Shown: positions 34,576-43,779 of the stretch, piece by piece
How positions within the stretch are numbered: position 1 is the stretch's first letter
How the letters are laid out: each line of letters begins with the position of its first letter
The notes under the pieces: generated by a model
Database searches by the model: none
What the model was told of the DNA's origin: nothing
The model's input: only the letters and a program-made list of their open reading frames with translations
Source: Actinoplanes lutulentus
GTDB lineage: Bacteria; Actinomycetota; Actinomycetes; Mycobacteriales; Micromonosporaceae
Direction of reading: 5' to 3'
NCBI RefSeq assembly: GCF_003259845.1
Contig: NZ_QLMJ01000013.1
Location: 62,001 to 126,000, forward strand
Length of the DNA stretch: 64,000 nucleotides
Made by a program: the position numbers and the translations under genes

Positions 34576-35367
34576 TCAGTTGAGAATGCGGAGGTCGGTG
34601 AACCAGCCGGCGGCGAGACCCATGACGTAGAAGTCGGTCAGCGCCAGGGTGCCGAGCGTGATCCAGGCCAGCTGCATGTGCCGGGTGTTGAGCTTCGACA
34701 CGAAGGTCCAGAAGCGATAACGCACCGGATGCTTGGAGAAGTGCTTCAGCCTGCCGCCGGCGATGTGCCGGCACGAATGACAGGACAATGTGTACGCCCA
34801 GAGCATGATCACGTTGATCCACAGAATCGCGTTGCCGAGTCCGATTCCGGTCGTCTGCGCCCGTACCGCGTCCCAGGTGTTGATCAGCGAGATGATCACG
34901 GCGGCGTAGAAGGCGTACCGATGGGCGTTCTGGAAGATGAGCGGGAAGCGAGTCTCGCCGGAGTAGCGCTCGTGACCGTCGGGGACCGCGCAGGCCGGCG
35001 GCGAAAGCCAGAAGGCTCGGTAGTACGCCTTCCGGTAGTAATAGCAGGTCAGACGGAAGAGCAGCAGGAACGGCAGGGTGAGGGCGGCCTCCGGGAGGAG
35101 GAAGAAGTTTGGCAGTGGTGTGCCGAACTCGGCCGCGGCGCCGCACCGCTCGGTGAGACACGGTGAGTAGAACGGTGTGAGGTAGTGGAACTCCTCCACG
35201 AAGAACCACTTGTGCATGAAGACGCGAACCGTCGCGTACGTGACCCAGGCGCTCAGGCCGACGAAAGTGATCAGTGGAGCGAGCCACCACCGGTCGGTCC
35301 GCAGCGTTTTCGCCGCGATGGCCGCGCGAGGTCGCCCGCCGCCGCCCGGCTTCGTTGCCGTCGTCAT
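34576..35367 (-). CDS. sdhC: Succinate dehydrogenase cytochrome b membrane anchor (263 aa)
   Basis: Membrane subunit with five predicted helices and several His residues that could bind haem (for example in LSCHSCRHIAGG). The single long subunit, without a separate SdhD, fits the di-haem type found in Streptomyces-like succinate dehydrogenases and related Wolinella-type enzymes. ATG 35367 has AGGGAGA five bases upstream; the open frame to 35466 is rejected because it runs into the upstream inverted repeat. It is the first gene of the sdhCAB operon. Confidence 0.9.
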   Translation of the reverse strand: MTTATKPGGGGRPRAAIAAKTLRTDRWWLAPLITFVGLSAWVTYATVRVFMHKWFFVEEFHYLTPFYSPCLTERCGAAAEFGTPLPNFFLLPEAALTLPFLLLFRLTCYYYRKAYYRAFWLSPPACAVPDGHERYSGETRFPLIFQNAHRYAFYAAVIISLINTWDAVRAQTTGIGLGNAILWINVIMLWAYTLSCHSCRHIAGGRLKHFSKHPVRYRFWTFVSKLNTRHMQLAWITLGTLALTDFYVMGLAAGWFTDLRILN

Positions 35368-35422
35368 TCCATCTCCCTGAATGTGCCGTTCAGGTCGCTG
35401 ACAGCCGGGAGCGGACACAGCG

Positions 35423-35466
35423 GTGCCCCACCTCAGCCGTCGCGAAGCGACAGTGATGTGGGGCAC
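35423..35466. promoter_or_regulatory. Nested inverted repeat upstream of sdhC
   Basis: An outer pair, GTGCCCCAC (35423-35431) and GTGGGGCAC (35458-35466), encloses an inner pair, GTCGC/GCGAC (35439-35443 and 35447-35451). It lies 55-100 bases upstream of the sdhC start. It could be an operator or an RNA leader structure. It could equally be the end of tldE transcription read-through, which is why its role is left open. Confidence 0.5.
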
Positions 35467-35567
35467 ACGTTACGCCGAAGGTCCGACACTTTGCGGGGTG
35501 GGTATGCGAAGTGGACCACAAAACCACCATCCCACATCGATTGGACGATCATGGATGGTGTAACGGA

Positions 35568-36971
35568 TCATCCAGAGGCGTTGCCGGTGATGTTCCATCC
35601 GGCCAGGTGCAGGGCCGGAGCGGCGTACCGGGCACGGCCCCACGACTCCGGTAGCAGCACCGACTCGGCGCCGATGCCGAGCACCCGCCCCGGGCCGAGG
35701 GCCTGCGGGTACGACTGGGTGAACCGCAGGTTGCCCACCGCCGAGACGATCTCGCCGTCCTCGATCAGCCAGACGCCGTTGCGGGTCAGACCGGTCACCA
35801 CCAGGCTTTTCGGGTCGAGCACCCGGGTGTACCAGAGGTCGGTGATCAGCAGACCGCGCGCGACCCGGGCGACCATCGGCCGCGCCGACTCGGCGACGGA
35901 TCCGGTGCCGCCGGTCGAGGACGACGGCAGACCCGCGGCCTCCAGCCGCAGGTTGCCGGCCTGCGGACCCCACGACCGTGAGTACGGCGACGCGTGCCCG
36001 GTCGACTCCGCGCCCGCCTGCGCCGCCGACGTCCGGTCATGGGTGACCGCCCTGGTCACGCCGTCCCGGACCAGGACCAGCGACCGGCGTGGTGTGCCCT
36101 CGTCGTCGAAGGGCAGCCCGGCCGCGGGTTCGCCCCGGCTGCCGAGCGGTTCGTCCACGATGGTCACCGAGGGGTCGAACTGCTGTTTGCCCAGCTCGGC
36201 GAAGGATTGGCGCTGCGCCCACGACTTGCCGTTGAACCCGAAGGTGGCCAGGTTTTCCAGCAGGTCCTTGACCGCGTCCGGTTCGAGCACCACTTCGTAG
36301 TGGCCCGGTGGCAGCTCGGCCGGGGTGCCGGCGGCACGGGCCTTCGCTGCGGCGCGGGCGCCGAGCTGCGCGCCGTCGATGGCGGAGAGCCGGGACGCCG
36401 CGAGCCGGGCCACACCGTCGGCACCGTCGAGCCGGGCGATGCCGTCCATCGCGGCCTCCGCGGAACGCCCCTCGACGGCCTGACCAGCGGTGTTGGCGAA
36501 GGCCGCCGACACGTACACGGTCCGGCAGTAACCGGCCGTCTCCAGCCCGCCGGCCGCGTCCACGAAGTCGCGGACCCGGGCGGCGCGCAGAGCGGGGTCG
36601 GCACGGGCCGTCATTTCGTCGAACGAGCCGACCTCAGGAGAAGAGGGATGCAGCCCGGCCGGCGGCGCCAGTCCGGGCCAGGCCGCGTCGACCGGACTCA
36701 CCCGAGCCGCCGCGAGCGTCCTCTCGACCAGCGCGCGCAGACCGTCGGCGTCGACCACCGTGGTGGATCCACCGGTGGTCCGCCCCTCGGCGTGCAGCCG
36801 CAGCCGGACACCGGTGGTCGCACTCGCCACGTTCTGATGGATCGACGAGTTCGCGAACCGGGTCAGCGCCTCGGCGTCGTGCCGGACCATCACCTCGGCC
36901 TCGGCACTGCTCCCGGCCAGCTCGCGGACCAGCTCGACGACCCGGGCCGCGACCCGCAGTTCGGCGCTCAT
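35568..36971 (-). CDS. tldE: TldE/PmbA-like protease subunit (467 aa)
   Basis: Non-zinc partner of the TldD/TldE metalloprotease, which degrades unfolded peptides and matures some RiPPs. It has the family fold with ALTRFANSSIHQNVASATTG near the start, and the C-terminal GLTRNGVWLIEDGEI and GNLRFTQSYPQALG. No HExxxH is present, as expected for TldE. The start overlaps the TldD stop by four bases, so the two are made in fixed ratio. Confidence 0.93.
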   Translation of the reverse strand: MSAELRVAARVVELVRELAGSSAEAEVMVRHDAEALTRFANSSIHQNVASATTGVRLRLHAEGRTTGGSTTVVDADGLRALVERTLAAARVSPVDAAWPGLAPPAGLHPSSPEVGSFDEMTARADPALRAARVRDFVDAAGGLETAGYCRTVYVSAAFANTAGQAVEGRSAEAAMDGIARLDGADGVARLAASRLSAIDGAQLGARAAAKARAAGTPAELPPGHYEVVLEPDAVKDLLENLATFGFNGKSWAQRQSFAELGKQQFDPSVTIVDEPLGSRGEPAAGLPFDDEGTPRRSLVLVRDGVTRAVTHDRTSAAQAGAESTGHASPYSRSWGPQAGNLRLEAAGLPSSSTGGTGSVAESARPMVARVARGLLITDLWYTRVLDPKSLVVTGLTRNGVWLIEDGEIVSAVGNLRFTQSYPQALGPGRVLGIGAESVLLPESWGRARYAAPALHLAGWNITGNASG

Positions 36972-38404
36972 CCGTGCACTCCTACCCGTACGTTGGTGAA
37001 CCGGGCCGGCGCCGCCGGATGCCCGGTGTGCCCGATCTGGCCGGGCTGGCCCTTGCCGCAGTTCGGTGTGCCCCAGGCGACCGTCTCGGAGGAGAGCATG
37101 TCCATCGACTGCCAGAACTTGGGGCCGATCCCGGTGTAGGTCGGGTTGCGCAGCATCCGGCCCAGTTTCCCGTTCTTGATCTCGTAGCCGATCTCGCAGC
37201 CGAACTGGAAGTTCAGCCGCCGGTCGTCGATCGACCAGGAGCGGTTGACGTCCATGAACACGCCGTCGTCGGTGGCCGCGATGATCTCGTCGAGGGTGTG
37301 CGGGCCCGGCTCCAGCCCGACGTTTGTCATCCGGACCATCGGCAGCCGGGACCAGCCGTCGGAGCGGACGCTGCCGGCGTAGTCCAGCCCGGCGACGGCG
37401 GCCGAGTCACGCCCGGCGAGGACACCGACCCAGATGCCGTCGCGGACCGCGTACCGTTTCGCCGCCGGGGTGCCCTCGTCGTCGAAGCCGAAGCTGCCGA
37501 GCGCGCCGGGGAACGTCGGGTCGATCGTGATGTTCATCAGGTCGGAGCCGTACCGCAGCGAGCCGAGCGCGTCCAGGTCGAGCCAGCTGGTGCCGGCGAA
37601 GGCTGCTTCCCAGCCGAGGATCCGGTCCAGCTCGATGGCGTGCCCCACCGACTCGTGGATCTGCAGGGCGAGCTGCTCACCGCCGAGCACCAGGGTGGTC
37701 TCGCCGGACGGGCAGAGCGGCGCGGTCAGCAGGGCGCGGGCCTCCTCGGCCATCCGGGGCGCGTTGCCGACCAGGTCGAGCTCCTCGACCGTCTCCCAGC
37801 CCCGGGTGCCGAACTGCCCCCGGAACGACGGCCAGGACCGGCGCTGGATCTCCCCGTCACCGAACGCGCTCGCGGTCACGCCCGCGCCGCACTCCCGGAT
37901 GTGCTGGTCGATGCGGTGCCCGTCGCTGGAGACGAACCACTTGCGGGTGTCCCAGATGGAGTAATTGGCCTCGGCCAGGTCGGCGCCGGCCTCCTTGGCC
38001 GCTGCCGTGGCCCGGACCAGCAGGTCACCCTTGGTGGCGAGGGAGACGCCGAGCGGGTCGATCAGACAGTCGCTGGCCCAGCTCGCCACCCCGGCGCCTG
38101 CCGGGACCAGATCGGCCGGTCGCCCTGCGACCGAAGCACTGGCGGCGGCGATCTGAGCGGCTCGCCGTCCGGCCGCGCGCGCCGCGGGCTCCGACAGATC
38201 GGGTACGGCGTAGAAGCCCCACCCCGAGCCGACCAGCGCCCGCACACCGATGCCGGCGCTCTCGTCGAAGCTGATGTCCTCGACGTCGCCGTCCCGTGCC
38301 GACATCGCCTCGGTGCGGCGCACCATGACACGGGCGTCCGCATATCGCGCGCCCGCGTCGAGCGCGGCTTGCACAGCCGCGCCCGCTTCATCGAAGTGGG
38401 TCAT
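36968..38404 (-). CDS. tldD: TldD-like zinc metalloprotease subunit (478 aa)
   Basis: Catalytic subunit. The zinc motif HESVGH (HExxxH) is at residues 250-255, followed by ELDRILGWEAAFAGTSW. A Gly-rich FDDEGTPAAKRYAV and a C-terminal Cys in GTPNCGKGQPGQ are typical of actinobacterial TldD. The upstream Uma2 remnant is not co-transcribed in any obvious way, though the same strand is used. Confidence 0.95.
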   Translation of the reverse strand: MTHFDEAGAAVQAALDAGARYADARVMVRRTEAMSARDGDVEDISFDESAGIGVRALVGSGWGFYAVPDLSEPAARAAGRRAAQIAAASASVAGRPADLVPAGAGVASWASDCLIDPLGVSLATKGDLLVRATAAAKEAGADLAEANYSIWDTRKWFVSSDGHRIDQHIRECGAGVTASAFGDGEIQRRSWPSFRGQFGTRGWETVEELDLVGNAPRMAEEARALLTAPLCPSGETTLVLGGEQLALQIHESVGHAIELDRILGWEAAFAGTSWLDLDALGSLRYGSDLMNITIDPTFPGALGSFGFDDEGTPAAKRYAVRDGIWVGVLAGRDSAAVAGLDYAGSVRSDGWSRLPMVRMTNVGLEPGPHTLDEIIAATDDGVFMDVNRSWSIDDRRLNFQFGCEIGYEIKNGKLGRMLRNPTYTGIGPKFWQSMDMLSSETVAWGTPNCGKGQPGQIGHTGHPAAPARFTNVRVGVHG

Positions 38405-38435
38405 GAACCGACCCTAGGCCGCGGGTGCGACAACG

Positions 38436-38924
38436 TCAGCGAGGCGGCAGCAACTCCTGCGGATCGATGCTCACGACCACCGGCTCGGTGAGCTGAAGCG
38501 GGCTGCCGGGCGCCCCGGCCGAATGCGCCCGGTACTCCGAACCGTCGAGGGCGAAGAGCTGCAGGGTCCCGTCCTTGGGATCGGCCAGCAGAAACCACGG
38601 GATGCCGGCCGACGCGTAGTAGTGCCTCTTGAGCACCCTGTCGGTGTCCGCGTTGGACGGCGAGAGGATCTCGCAGACCAGGCGCACCGCCGAGGCGTCG
38701 ACGACGAGCTCGTCGAAATCGATCTCCGTGGTGATGACCAGGTCAGGAATGGGGATCCGAGCCGGTCCCACCCGGACATTGACGGCCTCAAGCACGTGCA
38801 GCCCGGCGTCGTGTGCAGCGGATCGCAGCACGGAGTGCAGCCCGCTGGAAAAGTACTGATGGCGATGCCAACCTTCCCCTTGACTACCTTCGAGTGACCT
38901 CCGAGCTGTGACTACACAGGAAGG
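38436..38924 (-). pseudogene. Uma2 family (DUF820) endonuclease-like remnant, 5' truncated
   Basis: The frame encodes the C-terminal two thirds of an Uma2-like PD-(D/E)xK protein. It has IPIPDLVITTE (Asp of the core), RLVCEILSPSNADTDRVLKR with Glu and Lys, and YASAGIPWFLLADP. Family members are usually about 185-195 residues and begin with an ELIDGEL-type domain. Here only a GWHRHQ stretch remains before a stop at 38925, and there is no good ATG or ribosome site. A GTG at 38831 would give 131 residues. The 5' remnant overlaps the truncated end of the S9 peptidase gene, which suggests a deletion fused them. Confidence 0.65.
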
Positions 38925-40743
38925 CTAGCTCTTCGGCGAGGGTCGCGGACCGGGCCGACGGGCAGCCCGGGAGATCGGCGCCGATCAGCAGGATCGACGG
39001 TGACGTGCCGGCCGTGAGCAGGCTGTGGTGGGCGTAGACGTCGGCCGCGTCGGTACGGTCGCCCAGATATCGCTCGGCGATCGGTGCCGGCAGATCGGCC
39101 CAGTCGAGCACCGGCCTCCGGGCGGCGGCCCGGTGGAAATCGTCCGGCCGGCGTAACACGGCCAGCGCCGCAAGCCAGCCGCCGAGCCCGTGGCCGCGGA
39201 CCGAAACCCGGGTCAGATCCAGGTCGGGATGCTTGCCGAGCAGGGTCTGCAACGCGTCGGCCAGGTCGGCGAGCATCACGTCGCCGAGCCGTCGATGGAC
39301 CGCTTTCTCGAAGCTGGGCGCCACTCCGGGCGTACCCCTGGGATCGACGCTGACGACGGCGAAGCCGGCGTCGGCGAACCACTGCCGTTCCTGCCAGGCG
39401 GCCGCGTCGGTGCCGACCTGCTGATGCCCGGGCCCGGCACCCAGGGTGAGCAGCACCGGAAGCCGGGACCCGGAGACGAATCCGGACGGATAGAGGACGG
39501 CGGCCGGCAGCCGGCGGTCGGTGACCCGTTCCAGCACCGGCTCCGGCCGGTACGGCAGCTCGGCCGCGAACGACCGCAGCGTCGCCACCAGTTCGGTCCC
39601 GCGCCACACCTGATCACCGGCGACCAGCAGGTCACCGCCGACGACCACGCCGGAGCGCCCGGTCAGGCCGGCGATCCGGGTCACTTCGGGCCCGCTGCCG
39701 ATCAGGGCGGTGCGCACCCGGAACACCTCGCGCAGCGCCGGATCACCGAGGCTGCCCTCGACCACGAGATCGGGCGCACCGGCCGGCCCGGCGTCGCGGG
39801 GCAGCGTCCCGGCCACCCGGTTCACATAGAAGCCGGGCGGGGTCAGCAGGCTGCCGTCGGCGAAGAGGCAGCGGGCGTCGAAGCCGTCGTGCGCCAGCTC
39901 GCCGCCGACCAGCACCCGCCCGTCCGGCAGGTGACGCGGCGTGCCCGGCACCGGCTCCACCCAGCGCGCGTCGGCGAGCTCGGCGTGCACCTGGGTCTCG
40001 CCGGTGCGCGGGTCGACCGAGAGCACGAGGCCGTGCTGCTGCATCCGGCGCAGCACGGTGATCAGCGGACCACCGGACTCCCAGCGCACCTGCGCCAGAT
40101 AGGGATAGGTCTCCCGATCCCAGTGCACGTCGACCCAGCCGTCGTCGATGTCGAGCAAGTGCAGACTCGCGGCCTTCGCCGTGCGTACCGCAAGGATCTG
40201 GCCGCCTTCCGGCGACCACCACCACCCTCGGGTACGCCCGAACGCCCCGGCCTGCTCACCGGCCATGCCCCAAGAGATCGTGCCGCCGTGCTCCCGCCAG
40301 GCCGCGCCGGGTTCGCCGGCCAGCAGCCGGTCACCGTCCGGCCCGGCCACCCGCAGGGAGGCGGAGCCGCCCGGGTCGTCGACGTACCCGATGTCGCGGC
40401 CGGACGGCGAGGGCCGTGGGTCGTACACCGGTCCCGGGGTCGGTATCGCGGTGAGCGTCCCGGCGACCAGGTCGGCGCGGAACAGCTCGCCGGCACGGGT
40501 GAACGCGGCAACGCCGGCCTCGCGGTCGGTCGCGTACGACGTGATCGGGCCGTCCGCGACCTGGCGTTCGGCGCCGGTGTCGCAGTCGAGAACCCAGAGC
40601 GCCGAGTCCGGATCGTCCGGTCCGGCCGAGCGTAGGAACACGACGCGGGCACCGCCGGCGCCGATCGTCACGGTGTGCGGCGCGCCGTGCTTGAATCCGC
40701 CGGTGCGCTCGGCGAGTCCGGGGTACTCCACGCCACCCAGCAT
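38884..40743 (-). CDS. S9 (prolyl oligopeptidase/DPP IV)-like protein lacking the catalytic triad (619 aa)
   Basis: An N-terminal beta-propeller (about 1-370) precedes an alpha/beta-hydrolase domain. In active relatives the nucleophile elbow reads RGWSxGG; here it is RGHGLGG, so the serine is glycine. The later HGxxDxxV segment that carries the Asp is replaced by LLIGADLPGCPSARS, and the protein ends before the usual His. It therefore should be catalytically dead, either a pseudoenzyme or a decaying gene. It ends where the Uma2 remnant begins. The ATG is at 40743. Confidence 0.8.
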   Translation of the reverse strand: MLGGVEYPGLAERTGGFKHGAPHTVTIGAGGARVVFLRSAGPDDPDSALWVLDCDTGAERQVADGPITSYATDREAGVAAFTRAGELFRADLVAGTLTAIPTPGPVYDPRPSPSGRDIGYVDDPGGSASLRVAGPDGDRLLAGEPGAAWREHGGTISWGMAGEQAGAFGRTRGWWWSPEGGQILAVRTAKAASLHLLDIDDGWVDVHWDRETYPYLAQVRWESGGPLITVLRRMQQHGLVLSVDPRTGETQVHAELADARWVEPVPGTPRHLPDGRVLVGGELAHDGFDARCLFADGSLLTPPGFYVNRVAGTLPRDAGPAGAPDLVVEGSLGDPALREVFRVRTALIGSGPEVTRIAGLTGRSGVVVGGDLLVAGDQVWRGTELVATLRSFAAELPYRPEPVLERVTDRRLPAAVLYPSGFVSGSRLPVLLTLGAGPGHQQVGTDAAAWQERQWFADAGFAVVSVDPRGTPGVAPSFEKAVHRRLGDVMLADLADALQTLLGKHPDLDLTRVSVRGHGLGGWLAALAVLRRPDDFHRAAARRPVLDWADLPAPIAERYLGDRTDAADVYAHHSLLTAGTSPSILLIGADLPGCPSARSATLAEELAFLCSHSSEVTRR

Positions 40744-40812
40744 CGCTGATCAAGAGGGTCTCGCGCGGGTCAAACCGCGGGCTCGTGCCGCGAGTTGGTC
40801 GGTGGTCGCGCG

Positions 40813-40818
40813 TACAGT
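40813..40818 (+). promoter_or_regulatory. -10 element for leaderless mshB
   Basis: TACAGT ends seven bases before the GTG at 40826 with no ribosome site between, matching the leaderless geometry seen for ychF. Confidence 0.45.
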
Positions 40819-40825
40819 ATCGGCC

Positions 40826-41704
40826 GTGACTAACGAGTCCCTGCCCGCACGCCGACTGCTGCTGGTGCACGCGCACCCCGACGACGAGGTCATCGGCACC
40901 GGGGCCACCATGGCGCACTACGTCTCCGAGGGCGCGCACGTGACCCTGGTGACCTGCACCCTCGGTGAGGAGGGCGAAATCCACGTCCCCGAGCTGTCCC
41001 AGCTCGCCGCCGCGGAGGCCGACCAGCTCGGCGGTTACCGGCTCGTGGAGTGGCAACGGGCCTGTACCGCGCTCGGCGTGACCGACCACCGGATTCTCGG
41101 CGGCCCGGGCCGTTACCGCGACTCCGGGATGATGGGCCTGCCGACCAACCAGCACCCGCGCGCCTTCTGGGGCGCCGACCTGGACGAGGCCGCCGCCCAT
41201 CTCGTGGCGATCATCCGCGAGGTGCGCCCGCAGGTGATGATCACGTACGACGCGAACGGTTTCTACGGTCACCCGGACCACATCCAGGCCCATCGGGTGG
41301 CGATGCGCGCCGCCGAGCTGGCCGGAGCGGACGGCCCGGAGAAGATCTACTGGAGCGCCATGCCGCTGAGCGTGATGCAGGACGGCATGGAGGCGTTCCG
41401 CGAGTCCGAGGGCAACCCGTTCTCCGAGGTGGAGAAAGTGGAGGACCTGCCGTTCGGCACACCGGACGCGGAGATCGCCGCGCGGATCGACGGCACCGAC
41501 CACTCGGCGAAAAAGACGGCGGCCATGCGCGCGCACGCCACCCAGATCCCGGACAACTCGTGGCTCTACGGCATCGCCGGCGACTTCGGCGGCGAGTTCA
41601 TGGGCTTGGAGTACTACACGCTGGTCCAGGGGGAGCGCGGCCCGGGCTCGGGCCCGTTCCAGTGGGAGGACGACCTGTTCGCGGGTCTGGAGATCAAGGA
41701 ATGA
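40826..41704 (+). CDS. mshB: Mycothiol biosynthesis deacetylase MshB (292 aa)
   Basis: Zinc enzyme that removes acetyl from GlcNAc-Ins to give GlcN-Ins in mycothiol synthesis. The motif HAHPDDE (from residue 15) supplies zinc ligands and the catalytic Asp. The third ligand is in NGFYGHPDHIQAHR. GTG 40826 follows a -10 box and gives VTNESLPARRLLLVHAHPDDE. The open frame upstream is antisense to the S9 gene. It overlaps the following membrane-protein gene by four bases. Mycothiol confirms an actinobacterial host. Confidence 0.95.
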   Translation: MTNESLPARRLLLVHAHPDDEVIGTGATMAHYVSEGAHVTLVTCTLGEEGEIHVPELSQLAAAEADQLGGYRLVEWQRACTALGVTDHRILGGPGRYRDSGMMGLPTNQHPRAFWGADLDEAAAHLVAIIREVRPQVMITYDANGFYGHPDHIQAHRVAMRAAELAGADGPEKIYWSAMPLSVMQDGMEAFRESEGNPFSEVEKVEDLPFGTPDAEIAARIDGTDHSAKKTAAMRAHATQIPDNSWLYGIAGDFGGEFMGLEYYTLVQGERGPGSGPFQWEDDLFAGLEIKE

Positions 41705-42204
41705 CTGTCGAAGAGGCCACTGAACAGCCCACGGTCGCGCCCCGCGAGCCGTGGGCCGGCTGGGAAAAGATCATCCGGGTGGCCGGCGTCGTCGTCGCGG
41801 TCCTGGCCACGGTGATCACCGCGCTGATCGAGCTGGAACTGACCACGCTGCGCTCCGGCGGCCTGGTCAACCTGGCGAAAGGCAGTTCGCCCTGGGAGGG
41901 CGGCGGGGTACTGATCCCGCTTGCCGTCCCGGTGGCGATCGGGGCGAACCTGGCGATCTCCTGGTTCGCCGTGACGGTGACCGGCCGGCGCTGGGCGCTG
42001 GGGCCGCCGTGGGCGCTCTGGACGTTGCTCATGCTGGCGGCGGCGGGCACCCGGACCACCGAGGGCGATTACCTTCTGAGCGACAGCAACTGGGTGGCGC
42101 TCGTGATGATCCTGACCGGCAGTCTCACTTTTGCCGTCTACTCGTACAAAATGATCTTGAAGCCTGTGGCAGTTTCTGACAGCCGACTCTCAGGCAGCGT
42201 CTAG
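41701..42204 (+). CDS. DUF6113-like membrane protein coupled to mshB (167 aa)
   Basis: Four hydrophobic segments (about 28-48, 75-97, 105-122, 133-155) with short loops. The ATG overlaps the mshB stop (ATGA). A small membrane protein follows mshB in many actinomycetes, but its function is unknown. The pairing suggests a link with mycothiol or its precursors, which is inference. Confidence 0.75.
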   Translation: MTVEEATEQPTVAPREPWAGWEKIIRVAGVVVAVLATVITALIELELTTLRSGGLVNLAKGSSPWEGGGVLIPLAVPVAIGANLAISWFAVTVTGRRWALGPPWALWTLLMLAAAGTRTTEGDYLLSDSNWVALVMILTGSLTFAVYSYKMILKPVAVSDSRLSGSV

Positions 42205-42270
42205 GAATCCACGCGTGTCATCCGCCAAGATGACCGGGACAACGAGTGTTTGTTTCCCGTGGAGGATGAG

Positions 42271-42738
42271 ATGAGGCAGCAGCGCTGGTTCCGGATCGCG
42301 GTGCTGGCGGTCGGCTTGTTCGTGATCAATGCGGTCGCCCGGCTGGTGGTCCGCTTCGGTTTCGACGGCTCGGACACCGCACAGAACCGCGCGTCGATCA
42401 CGATGTTCGCGCTCATCGGGCTGACCCTGGCGGCGCTCACCTTCGTCCGGTCGCACAGCGTCAAGCCGGAGTCCTGGCTGCCCGAGATCGGCTTCGGCGC
42501 GCTGGCCGGCATGCTGCTGACCGTGCTGGCCGGGCCGTTCCTGAGCGGCAGCAGCCCGTTCGCGAACGGGTCCGGTGACTTCTTCGCCCAGGTCTGGATC
42601 TACGCGGCCTGCGCGATCGTCGGCGTCGCGCTCGGTTACGGCGTCTCGGTGGCGCTGGGCCGCGATTACCGGTCTCGCTCCCTGGCCGCGTTCACCCAGG
42701 CCCGCACCACGAGGCCGCGCCGGGTGGTCCGCCGCTAA
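42271..42738 (+). CDS. Hypothetical membrane protein (155 aa)
   Basis: GGAGG at 42261-42265 lies five bases before ATG 42271. There are four hydrophobic segments and a basic C-terminal tail (TTRPRRVVRR). No family is recognised. It is convergent with the GNAT gene, overlapping it by four bases. Confidence 0.65.
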   Translation: MRQQRWFRIAVLAVGLFVINAVARLVVRFGFDGSDTAQNRASITMFALIGLTLAALTFVRSHSVKPESWLPEIGFGALAGMLLTVLAGPFLSGSSPFANGSGDFFAQVWIYAACAIVGVALGYGVSVALGRDYRSRSLAAFTQARTTRPRRVVRR

Positions 42739-43697
42739 GCCTGGGGTGCTTCCCGGGTCAGATAGGTGTGGTGGGTGCTGAACCCGAGCCGGTTGTACAG
42801 CGCCACCGCACCCGCGTTCCGCTCCTCCACCTGCAGATAAGCGTGTGCCGACCCGCGCTGTGACGCCCACTGGGCGAGAGCGCGCACGACATGCGCGCCC
42901 AGACCTCGCCGGCGTGCGGCCGGCGCGGTCTGCAGCAGCGAGACGCCGAGCCACCGGTCCGGGCCGGTCACCGCGCCGCGGGCCACCGCGAGCAGCGATC
43001 CGTCGGTGTCCCGGACCTGGGCGAAAACCCTTTCCGGTACGCCGTTGAGAATGCGCAGCGCCGTTCCGGGCAGGGCACCTTTGTGCTCAGCGACCATGGC
43101 GTACCAGTCGTCGGACGCGGTGTCGGCCAGGTCGACCGGTGGCAGGCCGGGCCGGGCCGGCGCCTCCAGCAGCCGCGCCAGATGCGTGGTCTGCACCAGC
43201 GTGAGCGGCCGGGACGTCCAGCCGCGCTCTTCGAGGGCCGCGTTCACCGGCGCGGCGAGCGGCATCGGCGTGTTGATCAACGGTTGCTGGCCGCGCTCGG
43301 TGTACCAGCGGACCACCGCGTCGATCGCTTCCTCAAGCGTGCGGTCCGGGTCACCGACGGCCAGCGCCGAGTTGGCGCGGCCGGTCCAGTTGTCCGCGGC
43401 GCGCAGGATCCAGCCGCCGAGCCGGGCGCGGATCGGGGCCGGCCAGGCCTCGTCCGCCGCGAGTTCCAGGGCGATCACCTGGGACGCGACGGCACGGCGG
43501 GCCGGCGGAACCCGTTTCGCCCGGTGCACCTCGCGTAGCGGCACGCGGACCGTACCCTTGGCGGTCGCGAGTGTGAGATCGGTCTCCGTCAGGTCGACGA
43601 GTTCGCCGAGGGCATCCGTGAAGAGCGTGCGGTCACCGGTTACGCCTACAATTCGGCGTACCACCACCCGGTGTCCCACATCCTGTTGTCGGAGCAC
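42735..43697 (-). CDS. GNAT family N-acetyltransferase with N-terminal extension (320 aa)
   Basis: An N-terminal SH3-like beta region (VVVRRIVGVTGDRTLFTDALG) precedes a helical part and a C-terminal GNAT domain. The acetyl-CoA loop there is ARRRGLGAHVV, and the domain ends YLQVEERNAGAVALYNRLGF. The GTG at 43697 has GGGAGGT six bases upstream. The acceptor is unknown. It is divergent from fdxA, with 82 bases between. Confidence 0.9.
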   Translation of the reverse strand: MLRQQDVGHRVVVRRIVGVTGDRTLFTDALGELVDLTETDLTLATAKGTVRVPLREVHRAKRVPPARRAVASQVIALELAADEAWPAPIRARLGGWILRAADNWTGRANSALAVGDPDRTLEEAIDAVVRWYTERGQQPLINTPMPLAAPVNAALEERGWTSRPLTLVQTTHLARLLEAPARPGLPPVDLADTASDDWYAMVAEHKGALPGTALRILNGVPERVFAQVRDTDGSLLAVARGAVTGPDRWLGVSLLQTAPAARRRGLGAHVVRALAQWASQRGSAHAYLQVEERNAGAVALYNRLGFSTHHTYLTREAPQA

Positions 43698-43779
43698 GCA
43701 TTACCTCCCTCGGCGGGAATACTAGGCTCTGCAATTCGTCGTCGGCGGTTCTCGCGGCGTGGCTTTGAAGGGAAGACCC

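Noticed and set aside
33231..34583. 450-codon plus-strand open frame over sdhA
   Set aside because: Antisense shadow of the clearly coding sdhA.
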